A stretch of DNA of 64,000 nucleotides from Pardosa pseudoannulata (lineage: Eukaryota > Arthropoda > Arachnida > Araneae > Lycosidae): contig CM063506.1 in assembly GCA_032207245.1 (NCBI GenBank), forward strand, positions 19,954,075 to 20,018,074, given 5' to 3'. The notes under the pieces were generated by a model, which saw nothing but the letters and a program-made list of their open reading frames with translations, was not told where the DNA came from and did not search any database. Position numbers and translations under genes: made by a program. Position 1 is the first letter of the stretch; every line of letters begins with the position of its first letter. Positions 22,618-33,447 of the stretch are shown piece by piece.

Positions 22618-23327
22618 CCACTTGCCTGATTAGCCCGAGTTATCTCGGGTTCGTATATATTACAGTAAAATATTATCCCGAGAAAACTCGGGTGAAGCAG
22701 AATTTGTCTGTACGATTCGTTTCATCACGGCTTTACTCGGTCGGAAGAAATGAAAGGTAATATTCATCTTTGATGGGTAGTTTGCCAAGTTTTGGTAGTT
22801 TCGCGGTCATTTTGGAGGAACTGGTCACGTTTTTTCCACTAATTAGAAAACTAATTTCAGAAAATCATCGTGACTAATTTTCTGCCACATCAGGAAGACC
22901 CAGTATTAGTCCTCTATAACTCAGGTTAACCTCAAAGCATTTTACCGATGTTATTCTTGCTACTGAAAAAAAAAATCAAATCCAATGACACAGTGTAGAG
23001 TATTCCCGTAAAACAGATTTCAGAGGTAATCCAATAAGAAAAGAGACCAGATACCAGTGTTCATAATGTTGGGTATCAATTTGTGTTGTCCCATCTTTCA
23101 AAAACTATCATATGCAGAGTGAAATTTAACTTTTTCCCATTTGACCGAGATAACTCGGGCTAGTAAACTAATATTAAAACTAAATGCTTTTACTCTTCTA
23201 AAAAATTGAAAATTCAACTGAAAACTTACATATTTTGTTTTGTATCATTTCCTTGTATTTAATAATAAAATAAAAAATGCGATGTTTTTTTTGCATTTTT
23301 TTTCAAAAAGATTTGTAAGGGAAGCGG
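22618..23327. mobile_element. TTAA-flanked element with subterminal hairpins (piggyBac-like)
   Basis: TTAA lies on both sides (22614-22617 and 23328-23331). Ends CCACTTGCC and (inverted) CCGCTTCCC match at 7 of 9 positions. Just inside the left end are two hairpins, CCCGAG-TTAT-CTCGGG (22634-22649) and CCCGAG-AAAA-CTCGGG (22677-22692). A third, CCGAG-ATAA-CTCGG, is near the right (23145-23158). There is no transposase. The TTAA target fits piggyBac; this is inference from the ends only. Confidence 0.5.
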
Positions 23328-23364
23328 TTAAGCTAAAACAGTGCCAGATTTAAGTATAAAAAAA

Positions 23365-23370
23365 TTTATT
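23365..23370 (-). terminator. Candidate poly(A) signal of the small membrane protein gene
   Basis: TTTATT on the + strand (AATAAA on -) about 80 bp after the stop codon. Confidence 0.5.
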
Positions 23371-23448
23371 TTGCTTATAAAATAATGAGTATGATCAGTA
23401 ATTTCAGGTTTATGGTGGTGGCAACATCATTTATAATGATCCGACAAT

Positions 23449-23676
23449 TCAAAACAATGGCCTCATATTGACCATGTTAGAGGAGCTGTAGTGGACGAAG
23501 TTGACACCTTTCATGAGGAAATCTGTGACTGGGGTCAGTGCAGAAATACACGGAGTGAACAAGCTAAGTAGTATGTACCAGCCAGCACAAAAGGCAGCCA
23601 CAAAGAAGGATATGAATATAAGAATCAAAAGCCACACAATTGCCCACAGAGGATTACCACCAGTACCGGCTCCCAT
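23449..23676 (-). CDS. Small single-span membrane protein, unknown function
   Basis: The 75-residue frame begins MGAGTGGNPLWAIVWLLILI. A membrane segment spans roughly residues 10-40 (WAIVWLLILIFISFFVAAFC and on). Then come PCISALTPVTDFLMKGVNF, HY and a hydrophilic end. The ATG directly follows a good splice acceptor (TTCTTTGCAG), so the 5' UTR is probably in an upstream exon at higher coordinates that I cannot locate. The upstream in-frame ATG at 23715 is less likely because it would read through that acceptor. Codon pattern and protein pattern (GGN-x-LWA, FISFFVA, TD-L-KG) resemble short uncharacterised arthropod membrane proteins that I recall only in outline. No catalytic motif. A poly(A) signal follows. 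Confidence 0.7.
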   Translation of the reverse strand: MGAGTGGNPLWAIVWLLILIFISFFVAAFCAGWYILLSLFTPCISALTPVTDFLMKGVNFVHYSSSNMVNMRPLF

Positions 23677-23784
23677 CTGCAAAGAAACGAGATATACAGA
23701 ATTATTAAGAGGCATAAAATACTTTAAAATCTCATTTCAGCGACAGTCTTATTTACGTTACACATATATCATGCGGGCAGCGTA

Positions 23785-23930
23785 ATTCTTTACGGGACCG
23801 AAGTCCGTGGACGTGAAAGCTCACTGCTGCCATAGATGTGTGTAATCGTTCGGAATCGGTTTTAAGCGGTAAGTTCTAGTCTAATTTGCTCTCGTCTTGT
23901 AAAAATTTCCCCGGAGAGCTCAAAACCAGA
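23785..23930 (+). repeat. SINE family 1 copy, head damaged
   Basis: It starts in the ACCGAAGTCCGTGG part. The body GTGTAATCGTTCGGAATCGG and tail CTCGTCTTGTAAAAATT...GAGAGCTCAAAACC follow. A SINE-2 piece lies 40 bp further on. Confidence 0.65.
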
Positions 23931-23967
23931 TTTTTTTTTCACCAAGACTAAATCAGTTTTTTACATC

Positions 23968-24052
23968 TTGGTTCAGTTGGCAAAGGGTTGTGGGATAAAA
24001 GCTCGAGTCGGCCAAAGAGCAGCCGAGTTCATTAATGGCGGCTGGAGCTCTT
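23968..24052 (+). repeat. SINE family 2 head
   Basis: The tRNA-like head TTGGTTCAGTTGGCAAAGGG and the later GAGTTCATTAATGGCGGCTG match the longer copies at 30206-30425 and 40706-40915. Confidence 0.6.
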
Positions 24053-25058
24053 AAATACAGTTATTTAAAATATATTAAGATTATTTATTAGAAATGTGTA
24101 AGTAAGGTATTTGCTTTGCAGTCGCTGCAAAGTAACTTGTGTTGCAGATATACACTGCTGTAACGGCGTGATTTAACGGTGTATCTGCATCAAAGAACTG
24201 TGCTTTGAGAAATGAACTTCGCTTGTGTAGAGACAAAGGGTTATTTTCTCCGGCACCACGATTCTATGCTTTTGTGTCCTAAAATAGCGGGATAACAGAC
24301 CAGACAACCGGACACCCAGACTGACAGCCAGAAAGATAACCATCGGAACCACAAAGAAATGGCAACATTGGATCTTCGCTGACACAAAATTCCAGAGTCT
24401 CCCGAGTTTGCGACCGGTGATTGTTTATCCCAGACCAATCCAGTTGGTTGAGGTCAGGTCATTTCCAGGTGATCCAATAATGAAATTGTAGGTGAGTCCC
24501 CCCTCTCTTAGAGGCCCTTCCCCTAAAAAGAGACGAGATAAGATTTTTTAAAGAAGTAGTTATTTAGCTAGTCACTTGGAGGTCGTCTTGATCAGTCTCT
24601 CCATCGGAGAGTTTTTCCTTATCGAAAATCCCACTTTGGGCTATATCTCTTGCTGAGATTGATAACAATACCCTGTGCCTTGGGTTTTTCTTTTAATATA
24701 ATCCTCTTCAGAATTGATTGCATATTCCTCTTAGGAACTCTAACTTGTTTTCTTCGAAGAAACCATGTGTTACTCCAACTTATCTCGTCTAATTGAGTGT
24801 ACTGTCTACTTAATTACTTCAGAGAACTATCGCGTGAGCTACCGAATTGTTTCTTCCGTCGGATCGCCAATATTTCGGCAGAGGCATTAATTGTACGTCT
24901 CTACCCAGGCCTAAGTGTATCAAATCACATACATGTGATCTGGAATTTTTTTTTTCGTGTATATAGAAATGATGTATATAGCAGAGGTGTAAATAAAACA
25001 ATTATTCAAGAAACACCTGATTCTTCATTGTGTCACCTAAAACAGGGACCGGATACGT
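24053..25058. other. Intergenic stretch without recognised features
   Basis: Several overlapping frames of 60-109 codons near 24173-25126 show no domain and look like chance. Upstream exons of the small membrane-protein gene could lie here or beyond. Confidence 0.35.
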
Positions 25059-25060
25059 TA

Positions 25061-26560
25061 CACTGCTCAAAACAATTAGGGGAGTACATGGTTTTAACGA
25101 AATTACGCAAATACTTACATCAATAAGTAACATAAAATAAATTATCCATAATTTAAAGCTGAGCTGGAAACAGAAGAAAACTTCATATACAAATCAAAGT
25201 TCATGATATCAAAAACCAGAAAAAGAATATAAGGGCAGAATATTGCAAAAACGTCTGTTTTACTGCCTTGACTGTGAAATTCGATTGTTCAGTTATTTAT
25301 TTTTTTAGAAAAGGTGACTGAAAAATATCTAAACAACGTGATTTACCAGAATCCATGTAATGGCGTATTATAGGCAGATTTGAACCCGGGCAAACACAAC
25401 GTAGTTTCGCGGACGCTGTTAGAGTCGCCAGAAATGTCGTGGCAAGGCTGTAGAATCGATTCCAAGAAACAGGAAATGTTAGACGTCGACCAGAGTAAGG
25501 TCAGCTACGCGACACTACAGCGACTGATGACCGGTATATACTGTTAACAGCTGGTCGAAACAGAACAGACAATCCTAGTCAGATGCAAAGACAGTTGCTC
25601 TTGGCAACAGGACGAAGAGTGTCCATGCAAACAGTACGTAATAGGCTTCATCAGAAAGGTCTCTATGCACTCAGGCCTATGATCTGCATTCCGTTGACCT
25701 CACGCCACCCTGCGGTCTAAAGAAGATGGGCTGCTGAACATGGAGATTAGGAATAACATGATTGGAGCCAAGTGCTGTTTACAGACGAGTCCCGATTCAG
25801 TCTGGAGTGTGACACCCAATATGTTTTGGTATGGGGGGAAAGGGGCACTCAAATAACCCAACACTCGTTCGTGAAAGGTCACGATGAAGACGAGATGGTT
25901 GGATGGTATGGGGTGGAATCAGCATAGAAGGACATACGGACCTGCATATCATTCGGAAGACTGAAGGCTCGAAGGTATGCAGACGAGATACTTAGACCTC
26001 ATGTCATATCTTACGCTGCAGCCATTGGAGATTCCTTTGTTTTCCAGCATGATAATTCCAGACCGCATACAGCTCGTCTTGTGGAGAACATGCTTGAAGG
26101 TGAAACAATACAGCGTATGGAATGGCCAGAGTGCTCTCCTAACCTCAAACTAATCGAGCATGTTTGGGATATGCTGGGACGACGCATTGCTTTGAGACCA
26201 AGCCTCCTTTTACTCTTTGAGACTTGGAGATTGGACTTTTTGAGGAGAGGAACAGCATTCCCCAAAGTCTTATCGATAACATCATCTCATCTATGGAAAA
26301 CAGGTGTGCAGGTGTCTTAGCTGTTCGAGGAGACCATATGCCATATTAAAAATCTTGGATCATTTCTAAACTATACTTTCTTATTATCCTTTACATGTAA
26401 CCAAATTGTTGTCCTAAATCATCTTTTCATGTTTTTTCCATATTTTTCAAAGAATTTAAGCTTAAATACAAAATTTTTTACGTTTTCTTTTATGTATTGC
26501 GCAATGATACGCATGTACTATCCATTTAATGACAATACTCCCCTAATTTTTTTAGCAGTG
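25061..26560 (+). mobile_element. Second Tc1-like transposon, degenerate
   Basis: The left end CACTGCTCAAAACAATTAGG continues GGAGTA. The inverted right end is CACTGCTAAAAAAATTAGGG then GAGTA. TA flanks both sides (25059-25060 and 26561-26562). It is 1500 bp long with ends unlike those of the 19352-20841 element. The transposase on the + strand is badly damaged (next entry). Confidence 0.85.
25345..26320 (+). pseudogene. Tc1-like transposase remnant
   Basis: In shifting frames: IIGRFEPGQTQRSFADAVRV (HTH region), then DDRYILLTAGRNRTDNPSQM, SMQTVRNRLHQKGLYALRP, a FTDESRF-like first Asp, and HDNSRPHTARLVENMLEG (second Asp). Last is MEWPECSPNLKLIEHVWDML (Glu), in which the expected Asp-Leu is Asn-Leu and a Pro is lost. 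Multiple stops and shifts break it. Confidence 0.85.
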
Positions 26561-26562
26561 TA

Positions 26563-27948
26563 CTTGAGCAGCAGATTTGTACAAACAGTATTGCAACGAC
26601 CGAGTTGCCTTTCTTTAACTGCCAACTGGATAATATAAATTTAGGGACAAACACTATTCAGTTGTACATCATACCTCGTAGGAAGGGTTTTTAGTGTTGT
26701 TGCCAATTTTCTTGTTAAAAAGTTGGAAATAACTTACGGAGGAATTGTAATGTTAAACCTGACTAAATTGAACCCAATATTGAAAATTAACTATGAAAAC
26801 ATCAGGCTCATTCCACCCATTAAGTTAATTTTTTGTGTATTTTATAAAATTATCATTTTATGTCGGTTTAATGATTAAAAATTAAATACATATAACTCAC
26901 AATATTTTCCCCAAAATAGAAAAAAAGACGAAAAGAGGCACGGGGTCTATAGGCCAAAGACGTTTCAGAACATATAATCTAAAGCGATGAGAAATGCATA
27001 GAAACCCTTAACTTGAAACGTCACCGTAAACGCCTTCACACGTCAACCTGTACATGTTGAAAAAGCAACACATTCGGTTTACAATTCATTTTCCCGATTA
27101 AGAATATGCAGATATCTCGAGTGATAGTAAAAAGTTTTCTATTGTCATATTAAATTTCTTAACTTCAAGATTACTTACAACTACCGAAGTTTAAAAATAT
27201 ATTAAAAAAATACTGTGGGCCTCCACATTTTCTTACATCGTTCTTTTTAGCAATTTGAAAAAGGATAAACCTTATTGTATTAAGAGCATGAAAAACCATT
27301 GGTATGTTTTTACAAGGCATATATAAACTTTCCCAGCTTCTATAACATTTTAATGTTGTAGTATTGTATGTAAATACTGTCTCACTTAACACAATGACTT
27401 TACAAGGTCTCTTTCACTTTTAGAGATTAAGTTACATTGTCAGGAGGTGGCTATAATGCATGCATACCGCTGACAAAAGATAAAGAGATAAACTAAATTT
27501 CCTTTTTAATAAACTTATGTGAATAGCACAATATAATAACGTAAAAACAGCTTCAAGAACTTTCAAAAGCTTTAATTTTTTGGTGCTTTTGCAGGAACAT
27601 TTTACAATTTGCGATAGATGACAGCAACCGTTTAAAATATGTCTCCTCGCACTTTTCTTTCTGTTTTTAACGTTTTCAATCAGTACTATTGTCTTTAATT
27701 TAAATAATATAATATAATAACTCTAATGATTTAAAATACAAAAATAGAAAAAGTTAACCTTGACTTGAATATAATGCACGTGTATTGAAATAAAGGTTTT
27801 TCTTTTCATGTTCAGGAACTGGAAAATGGTCTTTCATGGTAGTCGGTACCGGAGTCTGCTGGCACAGATATTTATGACTGTTTGAAACATAACTGAGCAT
27901 GGAAATTGACTTTAAACAGTAAACCTCAAGGTTATTATGCTTCGTGTA
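26563..27948. other. Intergenic stretch
   Basis: AT-rich. It contains a diverged SINE-1 piece at 27838-27930 (GTCGGTACCGGAGTCTGCTG). No gene is seen; the 73-codon - strand frame at 27171-27392 shows no domain. Confidence 0.4.
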
Positions 27949-27952
27949 TTAA

Positions 27953-28208
27953 CCCTTAATGCATATGTCCGTGTCAGACACGGGTGAAATTCAAAATAAA
28001 CATGTAATGAAATCATTTACACTTTGTATAACAACTTTTTTAAATAATTTTTACCCTCTTTCCCGCTTCCTAGTCGCCCTCTCCCCCACACACAACTGAA
28101 ATTGCAAAAAATAACTTACACTATACCTATATATTTCTTTTCTGTCCAAAAATAAATAAAAAATTTTTAAATACCTGTTTTTCCGAAAAAATTTCGTGCC
28201 TTAAGGGG
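27953..28208. mobile_element. 256-bp TTAA-flanked MITE with subterminal palindrome
   Basis: TTAA lies on both sides (27949-27952 and 28209-28212). The left end is CCCTTAATGC and the inverted right end is CCCCTTAAGGCACG. Seventeen bases inside the left end is a 15-bp perfect palindrome around one base, CCGTGTC-A-GACACGG (27969-27983). Its layout resembles the 22618-23327 element. Probably piggyBac-related. Confidence 0.6.
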
Positions 28209-28677
28209 TTAAAAGATAAATTGTAGAGCTCCCAACCACCCTTTCATATTTAATCGATTTAGAAATGTGAATAGACTTAAATGTATAATTAATATATAGC
28301 AAAATTGAGTTGATTAGTTACAGTGTCCTTTTTTTCCTACACGACGGCCTATGAGACCGGGACCTACAGGAAATATTTTTTTTTGTGGATAAGCAAAACG
28401 GAGGCGATCCTCTAGTGTTCACGCCTGTATAGGAAAGCGTCATTTTATGTAAAAAGCGCCACCTTGTGGCTGTGTTGTTGTAATAAAGAGTAGTTCGATG
28501 TTGTGTGCGTGTTAATTTTGAGTTTGAGTAACTTATCAATTTAACTTAATTTTGGAATGTTGTATGCCAATTTAATCCAGCTATTGCTACGAATGCATAA
28601 ACTATGAGTCCGTTGAAAATATCAAATATCCCCTGTGTCTATTAATCCAAAATGCATAATTTATTCATCTAGTGTAG

Positions 28678-28794
28678 CATCATAAGCTCCTAACATTCAT
28701 CAGGATAGGCGGTCCATTGCGAGTTATCGAACAGTCCTACATATAATTTTCCAACATTCTACAAATAATTGTTCTGGGGTTATGCGAGATACAT
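28678..28794 (+). repeat. Dispersed repeat, copy A
   Basis: It shares GAGTTATCGAACAGTCCTAC and ACATTCTAC..ATAATT with copy B at 29654-29770. The two are roughly 70 percent alike by eye over their length. Confidence 0.6.
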
Positions 28795-28898
28795 AAAGCC
28801 TATTTCGAATGGCTACAAGCACCCATACTAGCTATGGGATTTGACCCCACGAACTCCAGTGCCGAAGAACTGTGCCCTACACATTCGGCCAGTATCTG
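28795..28898 (-). repeat. SINE family 1 fragment
   Basis: On the + strand it reads AATGGCTACAAGCACCCATA, then GGGATTTGACCCCACGAACT and CATTCGGCCA, which is the reverse of the SINE head and body. The tail part is missing. Confidence 0.65.
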
Positions 28899-28967
28899 CG
28901 AGAGCCCTAAAAATTCTCCTACCATAAAAAAACATGCATTGAAATATTAAAACGATAACAACTTTCA

Positions 28968-29178
28968 AAGGCATGAGATGACCTAATGGATAGGTCCCTT
29001 GTTGAAGCCGGGGTGTCTCTTGTTTAAATATTGGATGCGAAAGGCCCCAGATTCAATTCCCGAACCCCCCCCCCAATTTTCTCGGGTAGCCCAATACTCG
29101 CGATCTGCCCACCGCCTCCGGGATAAGCCTGGAGGGCCTCACGGCCATATGGGCCCGGTTTGGCGCTTGATTGATTGG
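28968..29178 (+). repeat. SINE family 3 (tRNA-derived)
   Basis: The head contains an A-box-like TGACCTAATGGATAGGTCCC and a B-box-like AGATTCAATTCCCG. After a C-run come CGGGTAGCCCAATACTCGCG and the conserved tail GGCCTCACGGCCATATGGGC then CCGGTTTGGCGCTTGATTGA. The tail alone recurs at 10762-10826. Confidence 0.6.
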
Positions 29179-29480
29179 TTGTTTAAATTTTGGGATCTGA
29201 GATGGTCAGCGCTCTGAGGTTGAATTCCGGGGTGCTAGCTTGGAGCCTGGCGGGCATGTTAAACATAACCTGTACACCCAGATAATGCACAGGATCCTCA
29301 CCTCCTCGCTTCCTTGTGAGCTGGAGTGCATTAAATTTTTGTTTGGATCACTTTTTGCCTAGAGACCTAAATTGATGTTTTGATCTGCTTACGTTCGGAG
29401 GTTGAAGTGAAGACCATATACTTCGCTAGGTACTCCGTTAAACCCAATTACCTTGACCTTGAAAAATCCTCCTCCTAGGG

Positions 29481-29606
29481 TTTGGTTTGGTTTTGGAGCG
29501 CTGCGGTCTACTTTTTGCAACACGAGGGCTAATAAGACCGGGACCTACTGCTTAAAGCCGATTCCGAACTGCTACGAACATCCATGCCAGAGTGCGATCC
29601 GAACCC
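29481..29606 (-). repeat. SINE family 1 copy with 13-bp target duplication
   Basis: CCTCCTCCTAGGG lies on both sides (29468-29480 and 29607-29619). On the + strand it starts TTTGGTTTGGTTTTGGAGCG (SINE tail) and breaks off in the B-box region, so the copy is 5' truncated. Confidence 0.8.
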
Positions 29607-29653
29607 CCTCCTCCTAGGGATAAGGGATAACAAACTGGAGGGACTAGCGGGGC

Positions 29654-29770
29654 ATCATGAACGCCTTACTCCCGTCAGCGCGTGTCGTCCGTTGTGAGTT
29701 ATCGAACAGTCCTACATACAAATTTTGAACATTCTACGGATAATAATTTTTGGGTTACGTAAATACAGTG
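29654..29770 (+). repeat. Dispersed repeat, copy B
   Basis: Counterpart of 28678-28794; see that entry. Confidence 0.6.
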
Positions 29771-29872
29771 AGCCGCGGTAGTTCGATCGACAAAGGCAGC
29801 GGTCTCGTAACTGGAGGATAGTGAGATCGACGCTCGAGGGGTACAAAAATCATTAATGGTGGCTGGGTTACG
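29771..29872 (+). repeat. SINE family 2 head
   Basis: AGCCGCGGTAGTTCGATCGA then CAAAGGCAGCGGTCTCGTAA and CATTAATGGTGGCTGG match family 2. The tail is missing. Confidence 0.55.
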
Positions 29873-30117
29873 TAAAATGCATTCATAGTCAAAAGGGATA
29901 TTTAAAACTTAAAAGCTAAAGTTATCTTGTACGTACGTAAGACTGTACGTAAGGCTCAAACTAGTCAAAATGGATTCAGGCATAATCAAAAGCTATATTT
30001 CCGTAGAAATTTGAATATCGATAGTTTTCTCAATTTCAACCTTTCCTTTATTTCGTACAAGGAAGTAAACTGAGCATATTATATTCTGTACTGACTATTT
30101 ACACAGTATAAAGAGTT

Positions 30118-30205
30118 GCATTACGTAGAGCACTGCTTTTCGGTACCCAAGTTCGAAGGTTCAAATCACATTGCTGGCATGGTTGTTTGTATCCCTACAG
30201 AATCC
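30118..30205 (+). repeat. SINE family 1 head joined to SINE family 2
   Basis: GTAGAGCACTGCTTTTCGGT, AGGTTCAAATCAC (B box), GGCATGGTTGTTTGTA and CAGAATCCACTTTAA are family 1. The sequence then runs straight into the family-2 head CTCGGTAGCTCAGTCGGC. Confidence 0.6.
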
Positions 30206-30425
30206 ACTTTAACTCGGTAGCTCAGTCGGCAAAGGTGTCGATTTCTTAACAAGAGAGTTGTGAGATCGAGACTCGAGCCTGACAAAGATCCGTCGTGTTC
30301 ATTAATGGTGGCTGGGGCCGTAAAATAAGTTCTTGGTCGCAATGGCTTCAAGTTCCCAAACAATACCTCTGGACTTCGCAAGCCAATTGTGACAGTGTTC
30401 TACTTGGTCTCTGCTTCTAAATTAT
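30206..30425 (+). repeat. SINE family 2, longest copy
   Basis: The tRNA-like head is GTAGCTCAGTCGGCAAAGGT with a B-box-like GAGATCGAGACTCG. The body is TTCATTAATGGTGGCTGG, TTGGTCGCAATGGCTTCAAG, TTCCCAAACAA. The tail TTGGTCTCTGCTTCTAAATT is shared with 40706-40915. Confidence 0.7.
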
Positions 30426-30430
30426 GATGA

Positions 30431-31020
30431 TCCATTTTTTTAATAGTATTGTCCAAGGGAGTAATATTAGTCGATTATATGGTGATCCAATAATAAAATG
30501 GTGAACAAAATCCGCGGAGCACACACGAAGACTTTTTAGATCACCCACGTGTTGAATTTTGTAAATGTATTTTTCATATCATAAAGCAGAGGAAGTAATT
30601 GAAACTTTGAAAAATTAAGTATAATTATTTAATCACGAAATTAAAATAAAAACCCTCAAGTTGACGTTGACTAACTAATTTTCATAATATAGATTTGCTT
30701 TTTTTCATTTCATGTTCAATCAAATACTCACTGCAAAGGACCTCTGGTCCATGGCATCACCCGGTGCAGTATTTCGTGGTATCACCCCTATTGAATATTT
30801 TTGATTTTATGTCAATCTCAACCTTAATTTTTGGCTCTTCATTTGCAAAAGTTGTTAAAAGAAAAAAGAAACGTAAACCTTTGCAGTGAATGTTAAAAAG
30901 GAGATACCAAAATAATAATAATAATAAAAAACAAAATAAAAAAAGTCAAAACGTTTCTTTGTTAACAAAATTTTAGTGTTTTTGAATATTTATATTTTTT
31001 ATTCCCCTTCCAAGAAAGGC
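30431..31020. other. Intergenic stretch without recognised features
   Basis: AT-rich, with a short ATA-ATA run at 30912-30926 and no supported frame. Confidence 0.35.
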
Positions 31021-31033
31021 CATTGTTTTAGGG

Positions 31034-31194
31034 TTTGGTTTGGAGCACTACGGTCATCTTTCTGCAACACGAGGGCTAATGAGACCGGGACCTACTGCTT
31101 AAAGCCGATTCCGAACGGCTACGAACGTCCATGCCACAGTGGGATTCGAACCCATGAACTCTGGTTCCGAAGGACAGCACCCTAACCACTCGGC
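31034..31194 (-). repeat. SINE family 1, well-kept copy with target duplication
   Basis: CATTGTTTTAGGG lies at 31021-31033 and again at 31195-31207. The SINE's own GGCC at the far end extends the match. All body blocks are present: GAGGGCTAATGAGACCGGGA, TGCTTAAAGCCGATTCCGAA, CCATGCCACAGTGGGATTCG, CCTAACCACTCGGCC. Confidence 0.85.
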
Positions 31195-31207
31195 CATTGT
31201 TTTAGGG

Positions 31208-33270
31208 TACTATGGGCTGATGTATTTCTAAAATAGAGAATAAAATTTGACCGACTTCTCCTAAAAGTACGGCATTAGTGGTATAGACTATATTACTATC
31301 TATGAGGGAAGAACACATGCATCTAAACCTGTGGTTTTCAAACTTTTCTTTCTAATGGATTACTCTTCTTACTACGTACATACCATCAGAACCTCTAAAT
31401 AAATAATATTTAAGGAGAAAATGAGGGCCTATTATTTATCACTGATTAGAAAAAATATAAATACTAAGCAATAGAAAACAGTATAAAAGTGTGACGTAAA
31501 AGCAATATTTTTTAATGAAATGAAATAATACATTGAAGAATATTTTACCTTTCTTGTGCTGCACTGTCGCGTGAGGTTTGAATGGCTACTCACTGTCACA
31601 TAGCTTTTTTGTTCCTACTGTTGCGCTTCTTTTGTAGTAGCTACTATTATAAATTCTATGTTAGGTATTAATGAAAAATTAGAGAATGAATTTACGGATT
31701 TTCTTTAAAATTTAGATGTGCTTAAAAATATCTCGAGGAATCTCTGGAAGATCCTTAAGGTTCTTCGGAAGATACTAAGAATCCTTATTCTAAACCTTAA
31801 TCAAAATTAGAATCCAAGCTCTCTTTCTCAAAAATGCCACCCACATTACGTGTATATGTATGTGGTTCAGCTAAGGATAAAGTACCAAAATTTAAAGCAC
31901 TCTCATTCACATATATGTTTGCTTAGTATAGAGCGTTTCCAATTCCTATAAACTATTGGTTTAAACTATTAATTATCACATAAAACATCGAAATAATTTT
32001 TATTAAAAGTTTAAATTCTAATTTTAAATATCAATAATTAATTTAAAATTAATAACCATGAATTTTTAAATTCCAAATCACAATACATAGCTTGAATGCG
32101 CATGTCGCTTTGGAACTTCCAAATCTAGCAAATATTAAGAATGGATGAATAGAGGAATAAGTGGGACTAATTGGCACTAAACAAATACATATATTATGAA
32201 CAGCACAAGTAATAATAAATGCATAATTACCTTTGAACAAGCTTCTGGTGAAGGAAAGAAAGAGAGCGATTGAGAATAGCTATTCTTTTTATGGACAGTA
32301 ACTGTCAGTTCATCCTTCGCTGATATGATTTCATCCAGATAAAGTGAAAATATGTTATCAACTGTCACACAATAACACAATCTTGTATGCAGAAGGCGGT
32401 AGCTGCGTCTCGGTAGAGAGTCACGAGGTGTGTTAGGAGAGTCAGAGAAGTCAGGTGACTCGCTTTTTAAACAGGCGTTTGTGGTGGAATGCAGGAAGTA
32501 GTTTCTAACGGGTGAAGGTAAAAAAGCATTACAGTGTCAGCGGCAAAATTCAAGCGCGGGTGGGGGAATCTGAGATTATTGACGTTTCTTCTCTGATATA
32601 TAAACTATACTTGATAAATTAAAAAACCTTTGTTTTTAATATACCGGAACAAATGTCAGGAATACATTTATTTCATACAAGCAAAATGCTGCTCTATGTT
32701 ATTATTATTTTTTTCTTTCAAAGCAAAATATTGTAAGTGATATTTTACTAAGAAATACATATATTTAAGTATAAATAAAGAACATTTTTTAGCTTTTAAT
32801 TTCTATTTTCGTTAAAAAGCAGTTTGGGATAATTAAATACTTACTATAGAATTTTTATTTCTTTTCATTTTCATTGCAATCTTGTTATGTGAATATGGCT
32901 AATTATGCATGAATAGAAGAATTAGGTAGCTTTAAGATAAATTAATTTTTGAAACCCAAGCACCTAATGGATAGAATTGGATATTGTTGAAAGGTGACGC
33001 ACGTGATTTAGCAATTGCATTCAATTGATATCATTCTGATCAAATGTTCGTTGTGGCAATTTGGACATTAGCTCTTGCTTCACATGTTCACGAATACACC
33101 GAGCGAGACACGTTCGTGTCAAAATGATTGAACACTGTTATTTTGAAAAACTTAGAAATTAAGAGGGCATCGTCTCCTTCCTTTTCCTATGTGACCAGGT
33201 ATTGACAGGAAAATTGCTTGAAACAATGGGGGTCTACATTTTTATTTTATTCTTTTTTTTTTTTTTTTTA
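31208..33270. other. Intergenic stretch without supported genes
   Basis: CTGTGGTTTTCAAACTTTTC at 31329 looks like a hAT (Charlie-type) terminus, but no partner end was found. The rest is AT-rich with no supported frame. Confidence 0.35.
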
Positions 33271-33372
33271 CACTAAAACTAATAAGACTTGGGTCTGTCC
33301 ATTAAAATCGATTCCTAACGGCTACGAGTCATATTAGAAGTGGGGTTCAAACCTACGAACTCCGGTACCGTC
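33271..33372 (-). repeat. SINE family 1 fragment
   Basis: On the + strand: ACTAATAAGACTTGGGTCTG, AATCGATTCCTAACGGCTAC and GGGGTTCAAACCTACGAACT. It is bounded on the tail side by a long T-run (33248-33269). Confidence 0.6.
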
Positions 33373-33447
33373 CTTTTCCATTCTGCTTACAGGAAATCGC
33401 CCAATTTAAAAAGCTGAAGTAATAGATTCTGGAAATAAATACGCTTA

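Larger units (their letters stand above)
28213..28967. other. Intergenic stretch with repeat pieces
   Basis: It contains a short SINE-1 scrap (CTATGAGACCGGGACCTAC at 28349), the first copy of a 117-bp dispersed repeat (28678-28794), and a SINE-1 piece (28795-28898). No gene is seen. Confidence 0.4.

Noticed and set aside
31329..31348. hAT element starting CTGTGGTTTTCAAACTTTTC
   Set aside because: No matching right end or target duplication found in the following 3 kb.
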